DNA of 64,000 nt, from contig NZ_JAHDTI010000001.1 of NCBI RefSeq assembly GCF_018531495.1, positions 1,612,001-1,676,000 on the forward strand, in the 5' to 3' direction. The first letter of the stretch is position 1; every line of letters starts with the position of its first letter. The stretch is from Nonomuraea sediminis (GTDB taxonomy: Bacteria; Actinomycetota; Actinomycetes; Streptosporangiales; Streptosporangiaceae). Below the pieces are notes generated by a model. That model searched no databases and had not been told where the DNA came from. It worked only from the letters and a program-made list of their open reading frames with translations. The translations under genes were made by a program, and so were the position numbers. Shown here piece after piece: positions 24,945 to 33,269 of this stretch.

Positions 24945-26169
24945 CGTCGAGGCGGTCTTCCGCGAGGAGCGCGGCCGGCTGCTGGCCGCGCTGGTGCGCC
25001 GGTTCGGCGATCTGGACCTGGCCGAGGAGGTGACCTCCGACGCCATCGAGGCGGCGCTGAAGCACTGGCCGGTCGAGGGGGTGCCGCCCAAGCCCGGCGC
25101 CTGGCTGATGACGACGGCGCGGCGCAAGGCGGTCGACCGGCTCCGGCGCGACCAGGCCTACGCCGCGCGGCTGGCGATCCTGCAGGTGGAGGCGGAGCGG
25201 GCCGCGACCGCCCCGTCCGCAGACGAGCACGACGACCTGCCGGACGAGCGGCTGCAGCTGTTCTTCACCTGCGCCCACCCGGCGCTGCCCGCCGAGGACC
25301 GCGGGGCGCTGACGCTGCGCTGCCTGGCCGGGCTGACGACGCCCGAGGTGGCGCGCGCCTACCTGGTGCCGGTCCAGACGATGGCCAAGCGGATCGTCCG
25401 GGCCAAGAAGAAGATCCGCGAGGCGCGCATCCCGTTCCGCGTGCCCGGCCCTGACGAGCTGCCCGAGCGGCTGCCCGGCGTGCTCCAGGTGATCTACTCG
25501 ATCTTCACCGAGGGCTACGCGGCCAGCTCGGGTCCCGACCTGCAGCGGCTCGACCTCGCCGAGGAGGCCATCAGGCTGGCCAGGATCCTGCGCCGGCTGC
25601 TGCCCGCCGAACGCGAGGTGGCCGGGCTGCTCGCGCTGACGCTGCTGGTCCACGCCCGCCGCGACGCCCGTACCGGGCCCGGCGGCGAGGTGGTGCTGCT
25701 CGACGAGCAGGACCGCGGCCGCTGGGACCGCGCCATGATCGAGGAGGGCCAGGCGCTGGTCGTCACCGCCCTGCAGGGCGGGCCTCCGGGCCGGTACGGC
25801 GTGCAGGCCGCGATCGCCGCGCTCCACGACGAGGCGGCGTCCGTCGAGACGACCGACTGGCCGCAGGTCGTGGCCCTCTACGACGTGCTGCTCGCGCTCG
25901 ACCCGTCCCCGGTCGTCGCCCTCAACCGGGCGGCGGCCGTCGCCATGCGCGACGGGCCCGAGGTGGGCCTGCTGCTGCTCGACGAGCTCGCCGGCGAGCC
26001 GCGGCTGCGCGACTACCACCCCTACCTGCTGGCCCGGGCCGACCTGCTGCACCGGCTCGGCCGACTCCCCGAGGCCGTCGCGGCCTATCGCGCGGCCCTC
26101 GAGGCTGCCGGGAGCGAGCCCGAGCGCGCCCACCTCCGCCGCCGCCTGGCCTCCGTCGAAGGATCCTGA
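24937..26169 (+). CDS. ECF42-type sigma factor (second copy)
   Basis: 410 residues: region 2 (LVRRFGDLDLAEEVTSD, GAWLMTTARRKAVDRLRRD), region 4 (LTLRCLAGLTTPEVARAYLV, TMAKRIVRAKKKI) and the long C-terminal extension (LDEQDRGRWDRAMIEEG; LNRAAAVAMRDGPEVGL). Co-encoded with YCII as in the first module, and about half identical to it by eye, so an old duplication rather than a recent one. ATG 24937 lies in the YCII end. Likely recognises P3/P4 (TGTCCA) while the other copy may prefer P1/P2 (TGTCGG). Confidence 0.92.
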   Translation: MRDVEAVFREERGRLLAALVRRFGDLDLAEEVTSDAIEAALKHWPVEGVPPKPGAWLMTTARRKAVDRLRRDQAYAARLAILQVEAERAATAPSADEHDDLPDERLQLFFTCAHPALPAEDRGALTLRCLAGLTTPEVARAYLVPVQTMAKRIVRAKKKIREARIPFRVPGPDELPERLPGVLQVIYSIFTEGYAASSGPDLQRLDLAEEAIRLARILRRLLPAEREVAGLLALTLLVHARRDARTGPGGEVVLLDEQDRGRWDRAMIEEGQALVVTALQGGPPGRYGVQAAIAALHDEAASVETTDWPQVVALYDVLLALDPSPVVALNRAAAVAMRDGPEVGLLLLDELAGEPRLRDYHPYLLARADLLHRLGRLPEAVAAYRAALEAAGSEPERAHLRRRLASVEGS

Positions 26170-26186
26170 GGATTCTCGCGGGTGGC

Positions 26187-26214
26187 TGTCCATCCGGCCA
26201 CGTCCCGTTCGTAG
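26187..26214 (+). promoter_or_regulatory. ECF42-type promoter P4 (DUF998 gene)
   Basis: TGTCCA, 17 nt, CGTAG, about 40 nt before the DUF998 ATG. The first nine bases TGTCCATCC are shared with P3. CCGTACGGCAAGC occurs just downstream. Confidence 0.7.
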
Positions 26215-26253
26215 CGATGCCGTACGGCAAGCAACGGACGAAAGGCCACACCG

Positions 26254-26886
26254 ATGACCTCCACCCACCTCGAAACCGCTCGCCGCGGCCCGGCACTGCT
26301 GGACTGCGGCGTGGTCGCCGGATTCCTGTTCCCTGTCGCGTCGTTCGCGCAGGCGTTCACCCGCACCGGGTTCGACCTGCGGCGGCACGCGCTCAGCTCC
26401 CTGGACCTGGGTGACCTCGGCTGGCTGCAGATCGCGAACTTCGCCCTCACCGGCCTGCTGGCCTGCGCCTTCGCAATCGGCATATGGCGGGCCTCCCTGC
26501 CCGGACTGGCGGGAAAGGTGGGACCGATCCTGATCGGCGTGTACGGCGTGGCCATGGTCGGCGGCGGGGCGTTCACCCCCGATCCCGCGCTGGGCTGGCC
26601 CGTCGGAGCGCCCGAGGGGATCCCCGATCACCTCAGCACCCACAGCATGCTGCACAACGTCGTCGGAGCCACCTCGTTCTTCACGTTGATGCTGGCCGGG
26701 CTGGTGTTCTCGCGCGCCTTCCCGAGCCGTGGCTGGACGGTCCACTGCCTCGTGAACAGCCTGGCGACCTTCGTGATCACGGTGCCACCGTGGGGCGACG
26801 ACAGCGCGAGCCTGCGCTTCGCCGCCGGGGCGATCCTCATCTCGAGCTGGCTGGCCGCCCTCGCCTGGCGCCTCAGAACCCGCTGA
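26254..26886 (+). CDS. DUF998-family integral membrane protein
   Basis: 210 residues with six hydrophobic segments (GVVAGFLFPVASFAQAF; ALTGLLACAFAIGIW; GPILIGVYGVAMVGGG) and conserved RRHALSSLDLGD and HNVVGATSFF stretches of the DUF998 family. Function unknown. It has its own P4 promoter matching the neighbouring ECF42 modules, so it is a likely regulon member. Confidence 0.88.
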   Translation: MTSTHLETARRGPALLDCGVVAGFLFPVASFAQAFTRTGFDLRRHALSSLDLGDLGWLQIANFALTGLLACAFAIGIWRASLPGLAGKVGPILIGVYGVAMVGGGAFTPDPALGWPVGAPEGIPDHLSTHSMLHNVVGATSFFTLMLAGLVFSRAFPSRGWTVHCLVNSLATFVITVPPWGDDSASLRFAAGAILISSWLAALAWRLRTR

Positions 26887-26973
26887 CACCCACCAGGAGA
26901 GGACCCGATGCGGGGGTGGAACGGGTCACCGTACCGTGGCAGATCATCGACGAGACGACCCGGGGAGCACACC

Positions 26974-27756
26974 GTGACGGAACACGCCGAGCGACTCGAC
27001 GGCATCGCCCGCGGCTGGGACGAGGCCGCGGAGGGCTACGAGGCCTACTACGTGCCGCGCTTCGCCCCGTGGGTGGAAGTGGCGGTCAGGGCAATCGCGG
27101 GGGCGTTGCCCGAAGGGCCGGTGCTCGTGCCGTGTTGCGGGACGTTCCCCGAGCTCGACGTGCTGATCGAGTACATCGGAGACCGCGAGATCGTGGGGAT
27201 CGACCTGTCCGCCGGGATGGTCCGCCTCGCCACGGAACGCGCCGCCCGCCATCCGCGGGTGAGCGTGATCCAGGGCGACGCCTCGACGCTGGATCCCGCC
27301 TGGACGGGGAGGTGCGCGGCCGTGGTCTCGGTGTTCGGGCTCCAGCAGTTACCCGAACCCGACCACGCCATCGCGTCCTGGGCGGCGGCGCTGCGCCCCG
27401 GCGGGCGGCTGTCGGTCGTCTACTGGCCGGGCACGACCGAACCCGACGGTCCCTTCGCCCGCCTGGCCGCCCTCCTCGACCCCCACGACGACTCCTGGGA
27501 ATCCAGCCTCGTCCCCGCCCTCACTGCCCAGGGCACCGTCCTCGACCGAGACGACAACCCCTCGTTCCGCATGACCCACCCGGACGCGGCCACCTTCTTC
27601 GACGCCCACACCCTCTCGGGCCCCCTGCGCCCCCTGGCGACATCCCGCGGCCGGTCCTTCATCACCGCCCTCCGCACAGCCTTCCTCCACCGATCCCCCA
27701 CCGGCGAATGGCACCACCACCCCCAGGCCCGTCACCTCATCGCCCACAAACCGTGA
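26974..27756 (+). CDS. SAM-dependent methyltransferase
   Basis: 260 residues of a class I methyltransferase. Motif I is altered: VLVPCCGTFPELD where VLDxGxGxG is expected, then IVGIDLSAGMVRLA (motif II), DAST and ALRPGGRLSVVYWPG. Acceptor unknown. GTG 26974 follows GGGGAG. Codon 126 (27349-27351) is TTA, rare in high-GC actinomycetes and possibly bldA-dependent. The 3' third is unusually C-rich. Confidence 0.85.
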   Translation: MTEHAERLDGIARGWDEAAEGYEAYYVPRFAPWVEVAVRAIAGALPEGPVLVPCCGTFPELDVLIEYIGDREIVGIDLSAGMVRLATERAARHPRVSVIQGDASTLDPAWTGRCAAVVSVFGLQQLPEPDHAIASWAAALRPGGRLSVVYWPGTTEPDGPFARLAALLDPHDDSWESSLVPALTAQGTVLDRDDNPSFRMTHPDAATFFDAHTLSGPLRPLATSRGRSFITALRTAFLHRSPTGEWHHHPQARHLIAHKP

Positions 27757-27764
27757 CCCGACTC

Positions 27765-28868
27765 TCAGCCGGTGTGGAGGATCCGAAGGCGATCGGGTTC
27801 CGCCGGATCTCGATCGACGACCTGGACCGGCGTCCAAGCCCATTGCCAAACGCTGATGCCGGGCATGCGGGAGAACCGGATCTGCCCGCGGGTGCCTTCG
27901 ACTGCGACGCGCGGCCAGGATGCGGCGATGCGCGTCCGGTCCGCGCCGTGAGAACGCAGCACATCGGCGAGGACGGCGACCGTGTCGTAGCCCTCGAAGG
28001 CGACGAAGGAGGGCGCTGCGGCCAGCCGCTCACGAAGGGCCGTCTCGACGCGTGCACCGAGGGGGCTGAGGCGCTCGGGCAGGTAGCGCAGGAACGGGAT
28101 CGCGGCGCTGTCGTCGCCCAGCAACGTCGCCCATTCGGCGAACTCCGGTTGCCCGGCCGGAGCACCGATCATGATCTCGGCGAGGCGCCGGTCGCGGCGG
28201 ACAGACTTGACGATCGACACTGCCGGCTCCGGGTGGCCGACCAGAAGAAGGAGGGCCGTCGCGCGATTGTCGACGAGTTCGTCGCACACGGCCGCGGGGG
28301 CGAGCGCGCGCATGTCGAGTTCGATGACGGTGCCGCCGCGTGGAGCGAGGTAGTCCCGCAGGATGCGGGCCCCTGACGCCCAGTAGACACTCGGCTGAGT
28401 TGCCACGGCGATTCGGCTGTGGCCGGTGCCGAGGAGGAAGTCCGCGTAGATCTGCCAGCCGTGCGACTGCGCGGGGGCGAGGCGCGCGACCCATTCCGTC
28501 GGCTGTTCGGTGAGCGTGTCGAGAACCGCTGACGAGCAGAGGTACGGCAGGCCGAGGGCGTCGGCCCTGGCGGCAGCGGCACGAGCGACGACGCTGTGAT
28601 ACTCCCCCGCCAAAGCGGCCACGCCCAGGCGAGCCAATTCGTCCACGGCCGCCGCGGCCCTCTGCGGATCAGCCGCGGTGTCCCGGACCACCAGCTCGAG
28701 TGGTCTTCCGGCGATCCCGCCGTCGTCATTGACCTCGCGAACGGCCAGCTCGAGGCCGGCGAGCAAGTGCTGCCCTGCCTGGACCCAGCCAGGCCGGGTC
28801 AGCGGAACGAGAGCGCCGATCTGGACGGATGATCCGTCGGTCCGCTCCGCTCCAGGTGGCGTATTCAT
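27765..28868 (-). CDS. Type-1 solute-binding protein without signal peptide
   Basis: 367 residues of the Leu/Ile/Val-binding (Peripla_BP_6) fold: IGALVPLTRPGWVQAGQHLL, then GIAGRPLELVVRDTAADP and VAALAGEYHSVVARAAA. Such proteins normally carry a lipoprotein signal and feed an ABC transporter. Here the N terminus MNTPPGAERTDGSSVQIG has neither hydrophobic core nor lipobox, and no permease or ATPase gene is near. GGGAG 9 nt upstream supports this start. A cytoplasmic sensor like AmiC is possible, or a lost signal. Confidence 0.82.
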   Translation of the reverse strand: MNTPPGAERTDGSSVQIGALVPLTRPGWVQAGQHLLAGLELAVREVNDDGGIAGRPLELVVRDTAADPQRAAAAVDELARLGVAALAGEYHSVVARAAAARADALGLPYLCSSAVLDTLTEQPTEWVARLAPAQSHGWQIYADFLLGTGHSRIAVATQPSVYWASGARILRDYLAPRGGTVIELDMRALAPAAVCDELVDNRATALLLLVGHPEPAVSIVKSVRRDRRLAEIMIGAPAGQPEFAEWATLLGDDSAAIPFLRYLPERLSPLGARVETALRERLAAAPSFVAFEGYDTVAVLADVLRSHGADRTRIAASWPRVAVEGTRGQIRFSRMPGISVWQWAWTPVQVVDRDPAEPDRLRILHTG

Positions 28869-29191
28869 ATGTCGGCGTCTCCCGAGTGGCGATTCGGTCG
28901 GTCAGTGGCGCCGAGAGTAGCCGAGCCGAGAATGGCCGGCTCCGGCGCCCCGCCCGTTGGCCGTCAGCCCGCCCTCACGCCGCCGATCGAGCCTGAGGGG
29001 CGATCGCATGAGCGCGAATCTCAAAGGCCGCCGGCGCCATGAAAGGCGTCTGCAAATCTTGGTCAACTGTTCTGAACCGGGTTACTCCTAGATCATTCAC
29101 TGAGCCCGGACATGTTTCCCTATTGTCGGCGATGTCGACAGGGCATTCGTTATCGAAATGGCAAATGTCCATTTTTATACAGGGAGGGCCA

Positions 29192-30094
29192 ATGGGCTCT
29201 TTTTCCAGGATCGTCGGCGGCATAGGGGCAGCTGCGCTCGCGGGGATCACGGTGGGTGCGGTGCCGCCGTCGGCACAGGCGATGTCCCGTCCGGCGAAGG
29301 CCGTGAACGTCCCGTGCGATCCGGACGCGCTCGTCGCGGCGATTCGAACAGCCAACGGGAACGGAGCCACCAGGCTCCTTCTCTCGCCGGTCTGCGTCTA
29401 CAACTACACCACCACGACCGCCCCCGACGACGCCCTCCCGATCATCACGGGCGACATCACCCTGGTGGGCGGTCCGGGCACCACGATCAGGCGCGATCCG
29501 TCGACATCCAGCGCCTTCCGTCTCCTGGAGGTCGCATCCGGGGGCACGCTCCACGTCCAGTGGATCTCCATACTGAACGGACGTACGGCGGGCCTCGGTG
29601 GCGGAATCCTCAACGCGGGCACCGTGGTTCTGAACCAGACCATCATGGCCCGCAACCACGCGTCGAACGGTGGCGCGTTCGCCAACACAGCGGGCGCCAA
29701 CGCGACGATTTCCCTCAGCGTGTTCAACGAGAACTCGACAACGGGCGTCGGAGGCGGCGCCATCATCAATTTCGGGACGCTCACGATGTCCACGAGCTCC
29801 CTGACCAAGAACAGTGCGCCGATCAACGGCGGTGGGCTGAACACCCAGGCGAACGGCGTTTCACACCTCATCCAGAGCACCGTGGACGGCAACACATCCG
29901 GCAGCCTGGGAGGAGGCGTCTCCAACCTGGGAACCACCACGCTCGATCGGGTCGCGGTCACGCGGAACAAGGGATCCGGCGGCGGCGGAATAGCCACCGC
30001 CAACGACAATGTCAGCATCCGGAGCTCGATTATCCGGGACAACACCCCCGATAACTGCAGCCCGGCGAACACCATTCCTGGCTGCGTCAACTAG
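29192..30094 (+). CDS. Secreted right-handed beta-helix protein
   Basis: 300 residues: signal peptide (about 1-30, IVGGIGAAALAGITVGAV...AQA) then repeats rich in Gly, Asn and Thr (GLGGGILNAGTVVLNQTIM; NGGAFANTAGANATISLSV; GVGGGAIINFGTLTMSTSS; INGGGLNTQANG; LGGGVSNLGTTTLDRV) of the parallel beta-helix/polymorphic-repeat kind. Such folds bind or cleave polysaccharides; no catalytic triad can be named. AGGGAGG sets the ATG. The 322-nt upstream gap (28869-29191) is AT-rich for this genome but shows no certain promoter. Confidence 0.8.
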   Translation: MGSFSRIVGGIGAAALAGITVGAVPPSAQAMSRPAKAVNVPCDPDALVAAIRTANGNGATRLLLSPVCVYNYTTTTAPDDALPIITGDITLVGGPGTTIRRDPSTSSAFRLLEVASGGTLHVQWISILNGRTAGLGGGILNAGTVVLNQTIMARNHASNGGAFANTAGANATISLSVFNENSTTGVGGGAIINFGTLTMSTSSLTKNSAPINGGGLNTQANGVSHLIQSTVDGNTSGSLGGGVSNLGTTTLDRVAVTRNKGSGGGGIATANDNVSIRSSIIRDNTPDNCSPANTIPGCVN

Positions 30095-30107
30095 CCGTCG
30101 GGGGTGT

Positions 30108-30152
30108 CCGGTGGATCTCTGTCCGAGTTCGTCACGAACAAGGATCCACCGG
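30108..30152 (+). terminator. Terminator of the beta-helix gene
   Basis: CCGGTGGATC at 30108-30117 pairs with GATCCACCGG at 30143-30152; a smaller GTTCG/CGAAC hairpin is nested inside. It starts 13 nt after the stop and lies before the convergent SnoaL-like gene. Confidence 0.7.
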
Positions 30153-30169
30153 GCATCTCAGCTGGCCGA

Positions 30170-30607
30170 TCAGGCCGGCTCATATCCCGGCGGAAACCAG
30201 GCTTGAAGGTTCTGAGGGTTGATCGGCACTGAGATATGTTCGTGCGTGATCAGCCATTTGCCGTTCGACCGTCGGCAGCAAACGGTCGACCGTACCCAGA
30301 TCGCGGTCTGGAGCCCGTTCTTGCGCGTCCCGCTGTCCAGGTGGAGCATGTGCGCGAACGCGGCGTCCGCATTCGTCGCGATGGTGAGGTCGTGGGTCTC
30401 CAGGCCGATGGGGCCGTCGTATTCGTCGAACCACCGCACGAAGTTGCCGCGGACCTCATCGGATCCCGCGAACTGGAGCGGGGGGACAACGTCGTAATAG
30501 ACGATGTCGGGAGAATAATGTGACATGAGCCGATCGATGTCCTTTTTCTGGCAGGCATCGACTCGGCTCTCCAGGAACGCCCTGACCTCGGAATCGCTCG
30601 AAGTCAT
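30170..30607 (-). CDS. SnoaL/NTF2-like protein
   Basis: 145 residues of the cone-shaped NTF2 fold (SRVDACQKKDIDRLMSHYSP, DIVYYDVVPPLQFAG, GKWLITHEHISVP), matching DUF4440/SnoaL-like domain proteins. Role not predictable; relatives include polyketide cyclases and isomerases. ATG 30607 is preceded by GGAGG; the ATG four codons upstream is less likely. Confidence 0.85.
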   Translation of the reverse strand: MTSSDSEVRAFLESRVDACQKKDIDRLMSHYSPDIVYYDVVPPLQFAGSDEVRGNFVRWFDEYDGPIGLETHDLTIATNADAAFAHMLHLDSGTRKNGLQTAIWVRSTVCCRRSNGKWLITHEHISVPINPQNLQAWFPPGYEPA

Positions 30608-30885
30608 CGCATCCTCCATTCAAGAATCCGGCCGCGACCAGCTCATCTGGCGACGGCTCCCGTGGTCTCAGTAGTCCGACGACGCAGCTCGCCGGAATGT
30701 GAGCCGCCACCGGCTGTTCCAGCACTGCCGGTCTTGAGCGCGGCCGCGGCGTCGACGTCGCGGCGGGCTGGAGCATCCTGGATCCTGGCCCAATCGAACA
30801 GGCCGGAATTGGATCTCCCGACGGGGCTGCTTCATCGCCTAGGGTCATTCCGCTCAGAACGATCCACCGCTAGGAGTCAGTGACG

Positions 30886-31380
30886 ATGTCCTATCCCCCG
30901 CCGCGCTACTTCAAGGATCACGGGATCGCCGGCGCGACCTTCCGGCCGGCCGACGTGCCGCCGGACCTCACGATCGGGATCAAGTCCCGGGTCGGCTATC
31001 TGGCTACCGGGGCGAGCACCGATGGGCAGTTCGGTCTCTACCGCTGGGACATGGCCGCGATCCCGAACGGCCCAGGCGCCCACTTCCACAGGACCATTTC
31101 CGAGTCGTTCTTCATCCTGGAGGGCACCGTCTCGCTCTACAACGGCGAGCGGTGGCTGGACGCCACCCCGGGCGACTTCCTGTACGTGCCGCCGGGCGGG
31201 GTCCACGCCTTCAGCAACAATTCCGATGCACCGGCTTCCATGCTGGTGCTGTTCACGCCGGGGGCGCCCAGGGAGGCGTACTTCGAGGAACTCGCCGACA
31301 TCGTCGCTTCCGGCCGGCAGCTCACCGACGAGGAATGGACCGAGCTGTACGCCAAGCACGACCAGTACGCCGCACTGTGA
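30886..31380 (+). CDS. Cupin-domain protein
   Basis: 164 residues. The cupin metal site is visible: GAHFHRTISESFFILEGTVSLY (His, His, Glu) and PPGGVHAFSNNS (second His). Small monocupins are dioxygenases, isomerases or sugar-binding regulators; which one is unknown. AGGAG lies 9 nt upstream of ATG 30886 (GTG 30880 is too close to it). The upstream gap 30608-30885 holds nothing recognisable. Confidence 0.88.
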   Translation: MSYPPPRYFKDHGIAGATFRPADVPPDLTIGIKSRVGYLATGASTDGQFGLYRWDMAAIPNGPGAHFHRTISESFFILEGTVSLYNGERWLDATPGDFLYVPPGGVHAFSNNSDAPASMLVLFTPGAPREAYFEELADIVASGRQLTDEEWTELYAKHDQYAAL

Positions 31381-31399
31381 ACCACGCGGCCGTGCCGGG

Positions 31400-31431
31400 G
31401 GCTCGGCCTCCCGCTGAGGGGAGTCCGAGCC
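31400..31431. terminator. Terminator between convergent cupin and pyruvate kinase genes
   Basis: GGCTCGG, one mismatch, CTCCC pair with GGGAG and CCGAGCC around a 6-nt loop, in the 72-nt gap between the two stop codons. Confidence 0.75.
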
Positions 31432-31452
31432 GAGATGAAGCGGCTTGGGCTC

Positions 31453-32883
31453 CTAGGCGCCGTGGGAGACGGCGGAGCCGATGGTGTGGACGCGGAGGGC
31501 GTTGGTGGAGCCGGGAGTGCCGGGAGGGGAGCCGGCCACGATGACGACCTTGTCGCCCTTCTCCAACCGGCCGAGGGACAGCAGCGACGCCTCCACCTGC
31601 CTGACCATGTCGTCCGTGTGGTGGACGAAAGGCACCTGGAAGGTCTCCACGCCCCAGGTGAGCGAGAGCTGGCCGCGCACGTGGGGCGCCGAGGTGAAGG
31701 CGAGCAGAGGGATCGGGGAGCGGTAGCGGGCCAGGCGGCGTGCCGTCTCACCGGACATGGTGAACGCGCACAGCGCCTTGGCGCCGACGATCGCGCCGAC
31801 CTCGGCCGCAGCGCGGGCGATGGCGCCGCCGGTGGTCTCCGGCATGCGCTCCAGCGTGTGGGTGGCGTGCAGCCAGGTGGCCTCGGCGGCGCAGGCGATG
31901 CGGTCCATGGTGGAGACGGACTCGATCGGGTAGCTGCCGACCGACGTCTCGCCGGAGAGCATGACGGCGTCGGCGCCGTCCATGACGGCGTAGGCCACGT
32001 CGGAGGCTTCGGCGCGGGTGGGGCGGGGGGCGTTCATCATCGAGTCGAGCATCTGGGTGGCGACGATGACCGGGCGGGCCTTCTCGCGGCACAGCTCGAT
32101 GATGCGCCTCTGCACGATCGGCACCTGCTCGAGCGGGAGCTCGACGCCGAGGTCGCCGCGGGCGACCATGATGCCGTCGAAGGCCTCCACGATCTCGGGG
32201 AGCCGGTCGACGGCCTGCGGCTTCTCGATCTTGGCGAGCAGCGGCAGCCGTACGGCCTCCTGCTCCATGATGTTGCGGACCACGTCGGCGTCGGAGGGGC
32301 GGCGCACGAACGACAGCGCGATCATGTCGCAGCCGGTGCGCAGCGCCCAGCGCAGGTCGGCCTCGTCCTTGTCGGTGAGGGCGGGGGCCGAAACGTTGAC
32401 GCCGGGCAGGTTGAGGCCCTTGTTGTCGGAGATCATGCCGCCGATGACGACCCGGGTGGTGACCCGTTCGCCGTCGACGCGGGTGGCCTCGAGCACGAGG
32501 CGGCCGTCATCGACGAGGATCGTGTCGCCCGGCCGTACGTCGTTGGGCAGGCCCTTGTAGGTGGTGGACACCTGCTCGCGGTCGCCGGGCACGTCCTCGG
32601 AGGTGATGGTGAAGACGTCGCCGAAGCCGAGCCGGACGGGCCCCTCCTCGAAGCGGCCCACCCGGATCTTGGGGCCTTGCAGGTCGGCGAGTATGCCTAC
32701 GCCGCGGCCGAGGTCGGCCGCAACCTCCCGTACCCGGTCGTACACCTCTTTGTGGATGTCATGGTCGCCATGACTGAGGTTGAAGCGGGCGACGTCCATC
32801 CCGGCGGCGATCAGCTCGCGCAGTTTCTCCGGTGATGACGTGGCGGGTCCGAGGGTGCAGACGATTTTAGCGCGACGAGTCAC
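31453..32883 (-). CDS. pyk: Pyruvate kinase
   Basis: 476 residues, the standard bacterial length without an extra PEP-utiliser domain. RAKIVCTLGPATSS opens the barrel, ILVDDGRLVLE marks the B domain, LLAKIEKPQAVD and GIMVARGDLGVELP carry the catalytic Lys and the Mg/K-binding acids, and ATQMLDSMM follows. Converts phosphoenolpyruvate and ADP to pyruvate and ATP, last step of glycolysis. Start at GTG 32883 with AGGAG upstream. Confidence 0.96.
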   Translation of the reverse strand: MTRRAKIVCTLGPATSSPEKLRELIAAGMDVARFNLSHGDHDIHKEVYDRVREVAADLGRGVGILADLQGPKIRVGRFEEGPVRLGFGDVFTITSEDVPGDREQVSTTYKGLPNDVRPGDTILVDDGRLVLEATRVDGERVTTRVVIGGMISDNKGLNLPGVNVSAPALTDKDEADLRWALRTGCDMIALSFVRRPSDADVVRNIMEQEAVRLPLLAKIEKPQAVDRLPEIVEAFDGIMVARGDLGVELPLEQVPIVQRRIIELCREKARPVIVATQMLDSMMNAPRPTRAEASDVAYAVMDGADAVMLSGETSVGSYPIESVSTMDRIACAAEATWLHATHTLERMPETTGGAIARAAAEVGAIVGAKALCAFTMSGETARRLARYRSPIPLLAFTSAPHVRGQLSLTWGVETFQVPFVHHTDDMVRQVEASLLSLGRLEKGDKVVIVAGSPPGTPGSTNALRVHTIGSAVSHGA

Positions 32884-32918
32884 GACTCCTACCTTAATTG
32901 GTACAGACCACTTGGCAG

Positions 32919-33269
32919 TCAACGACGGCGTGAAAGGTAGCCCACGTAGGAGAACAGCACGAGAACGGTCACCCCCAGGCGGACCAAGTTCGTGTACTTC
33001 TCCGGGTAGATCACGCCCTCGATGTAGTAGTCGATGAAGCCGGAGGCGGGCAGCCCCTGCATCCCGGCGTGATGGCGTCCCCAGTCCTCGATGACCGTCA
33101 GAGGACACTCGATACCGGTGGCCAAGGACAGCACAGCCCACCCAACAACCGCTATATGGGCATAAATGGTACGCCGCCACCGCCATGCGATGAACCCGCC
33201 CACGGCCAGGTAGGCCAGGAACAGGAAGTGCACCACCATCGCGGCCTCGGCGACGAGGCGATACATCAT
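32919..33269 (-). CDS. DUF2784-family small membrane protein
   Basis: 116 residues with four hydrophobic segments (AAMVVHFLFLAYLAVGGFIAW; YAHIAVVGWAVLSLATG; LVRLGVTVLVLFSYVGYL) and the family stretch GIECPLTVIEDWGR. Function unknown. Its ATG overlaps the stop of the upstream protease gene (ATGA), so the two are probably co-translated. Confidence 0.85.
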   Translation of the reverse strand: MMYRLVAEAAMVVHFLFLAYLAVGGFIAWRWRRTIYAHIAVVGWAVLSLATGIECPLTVIEDWGRHHAGMQGLPASGFIDYYIEGVIYPEKYTNLVRLGVTVLVLFSYVGYLSRRR

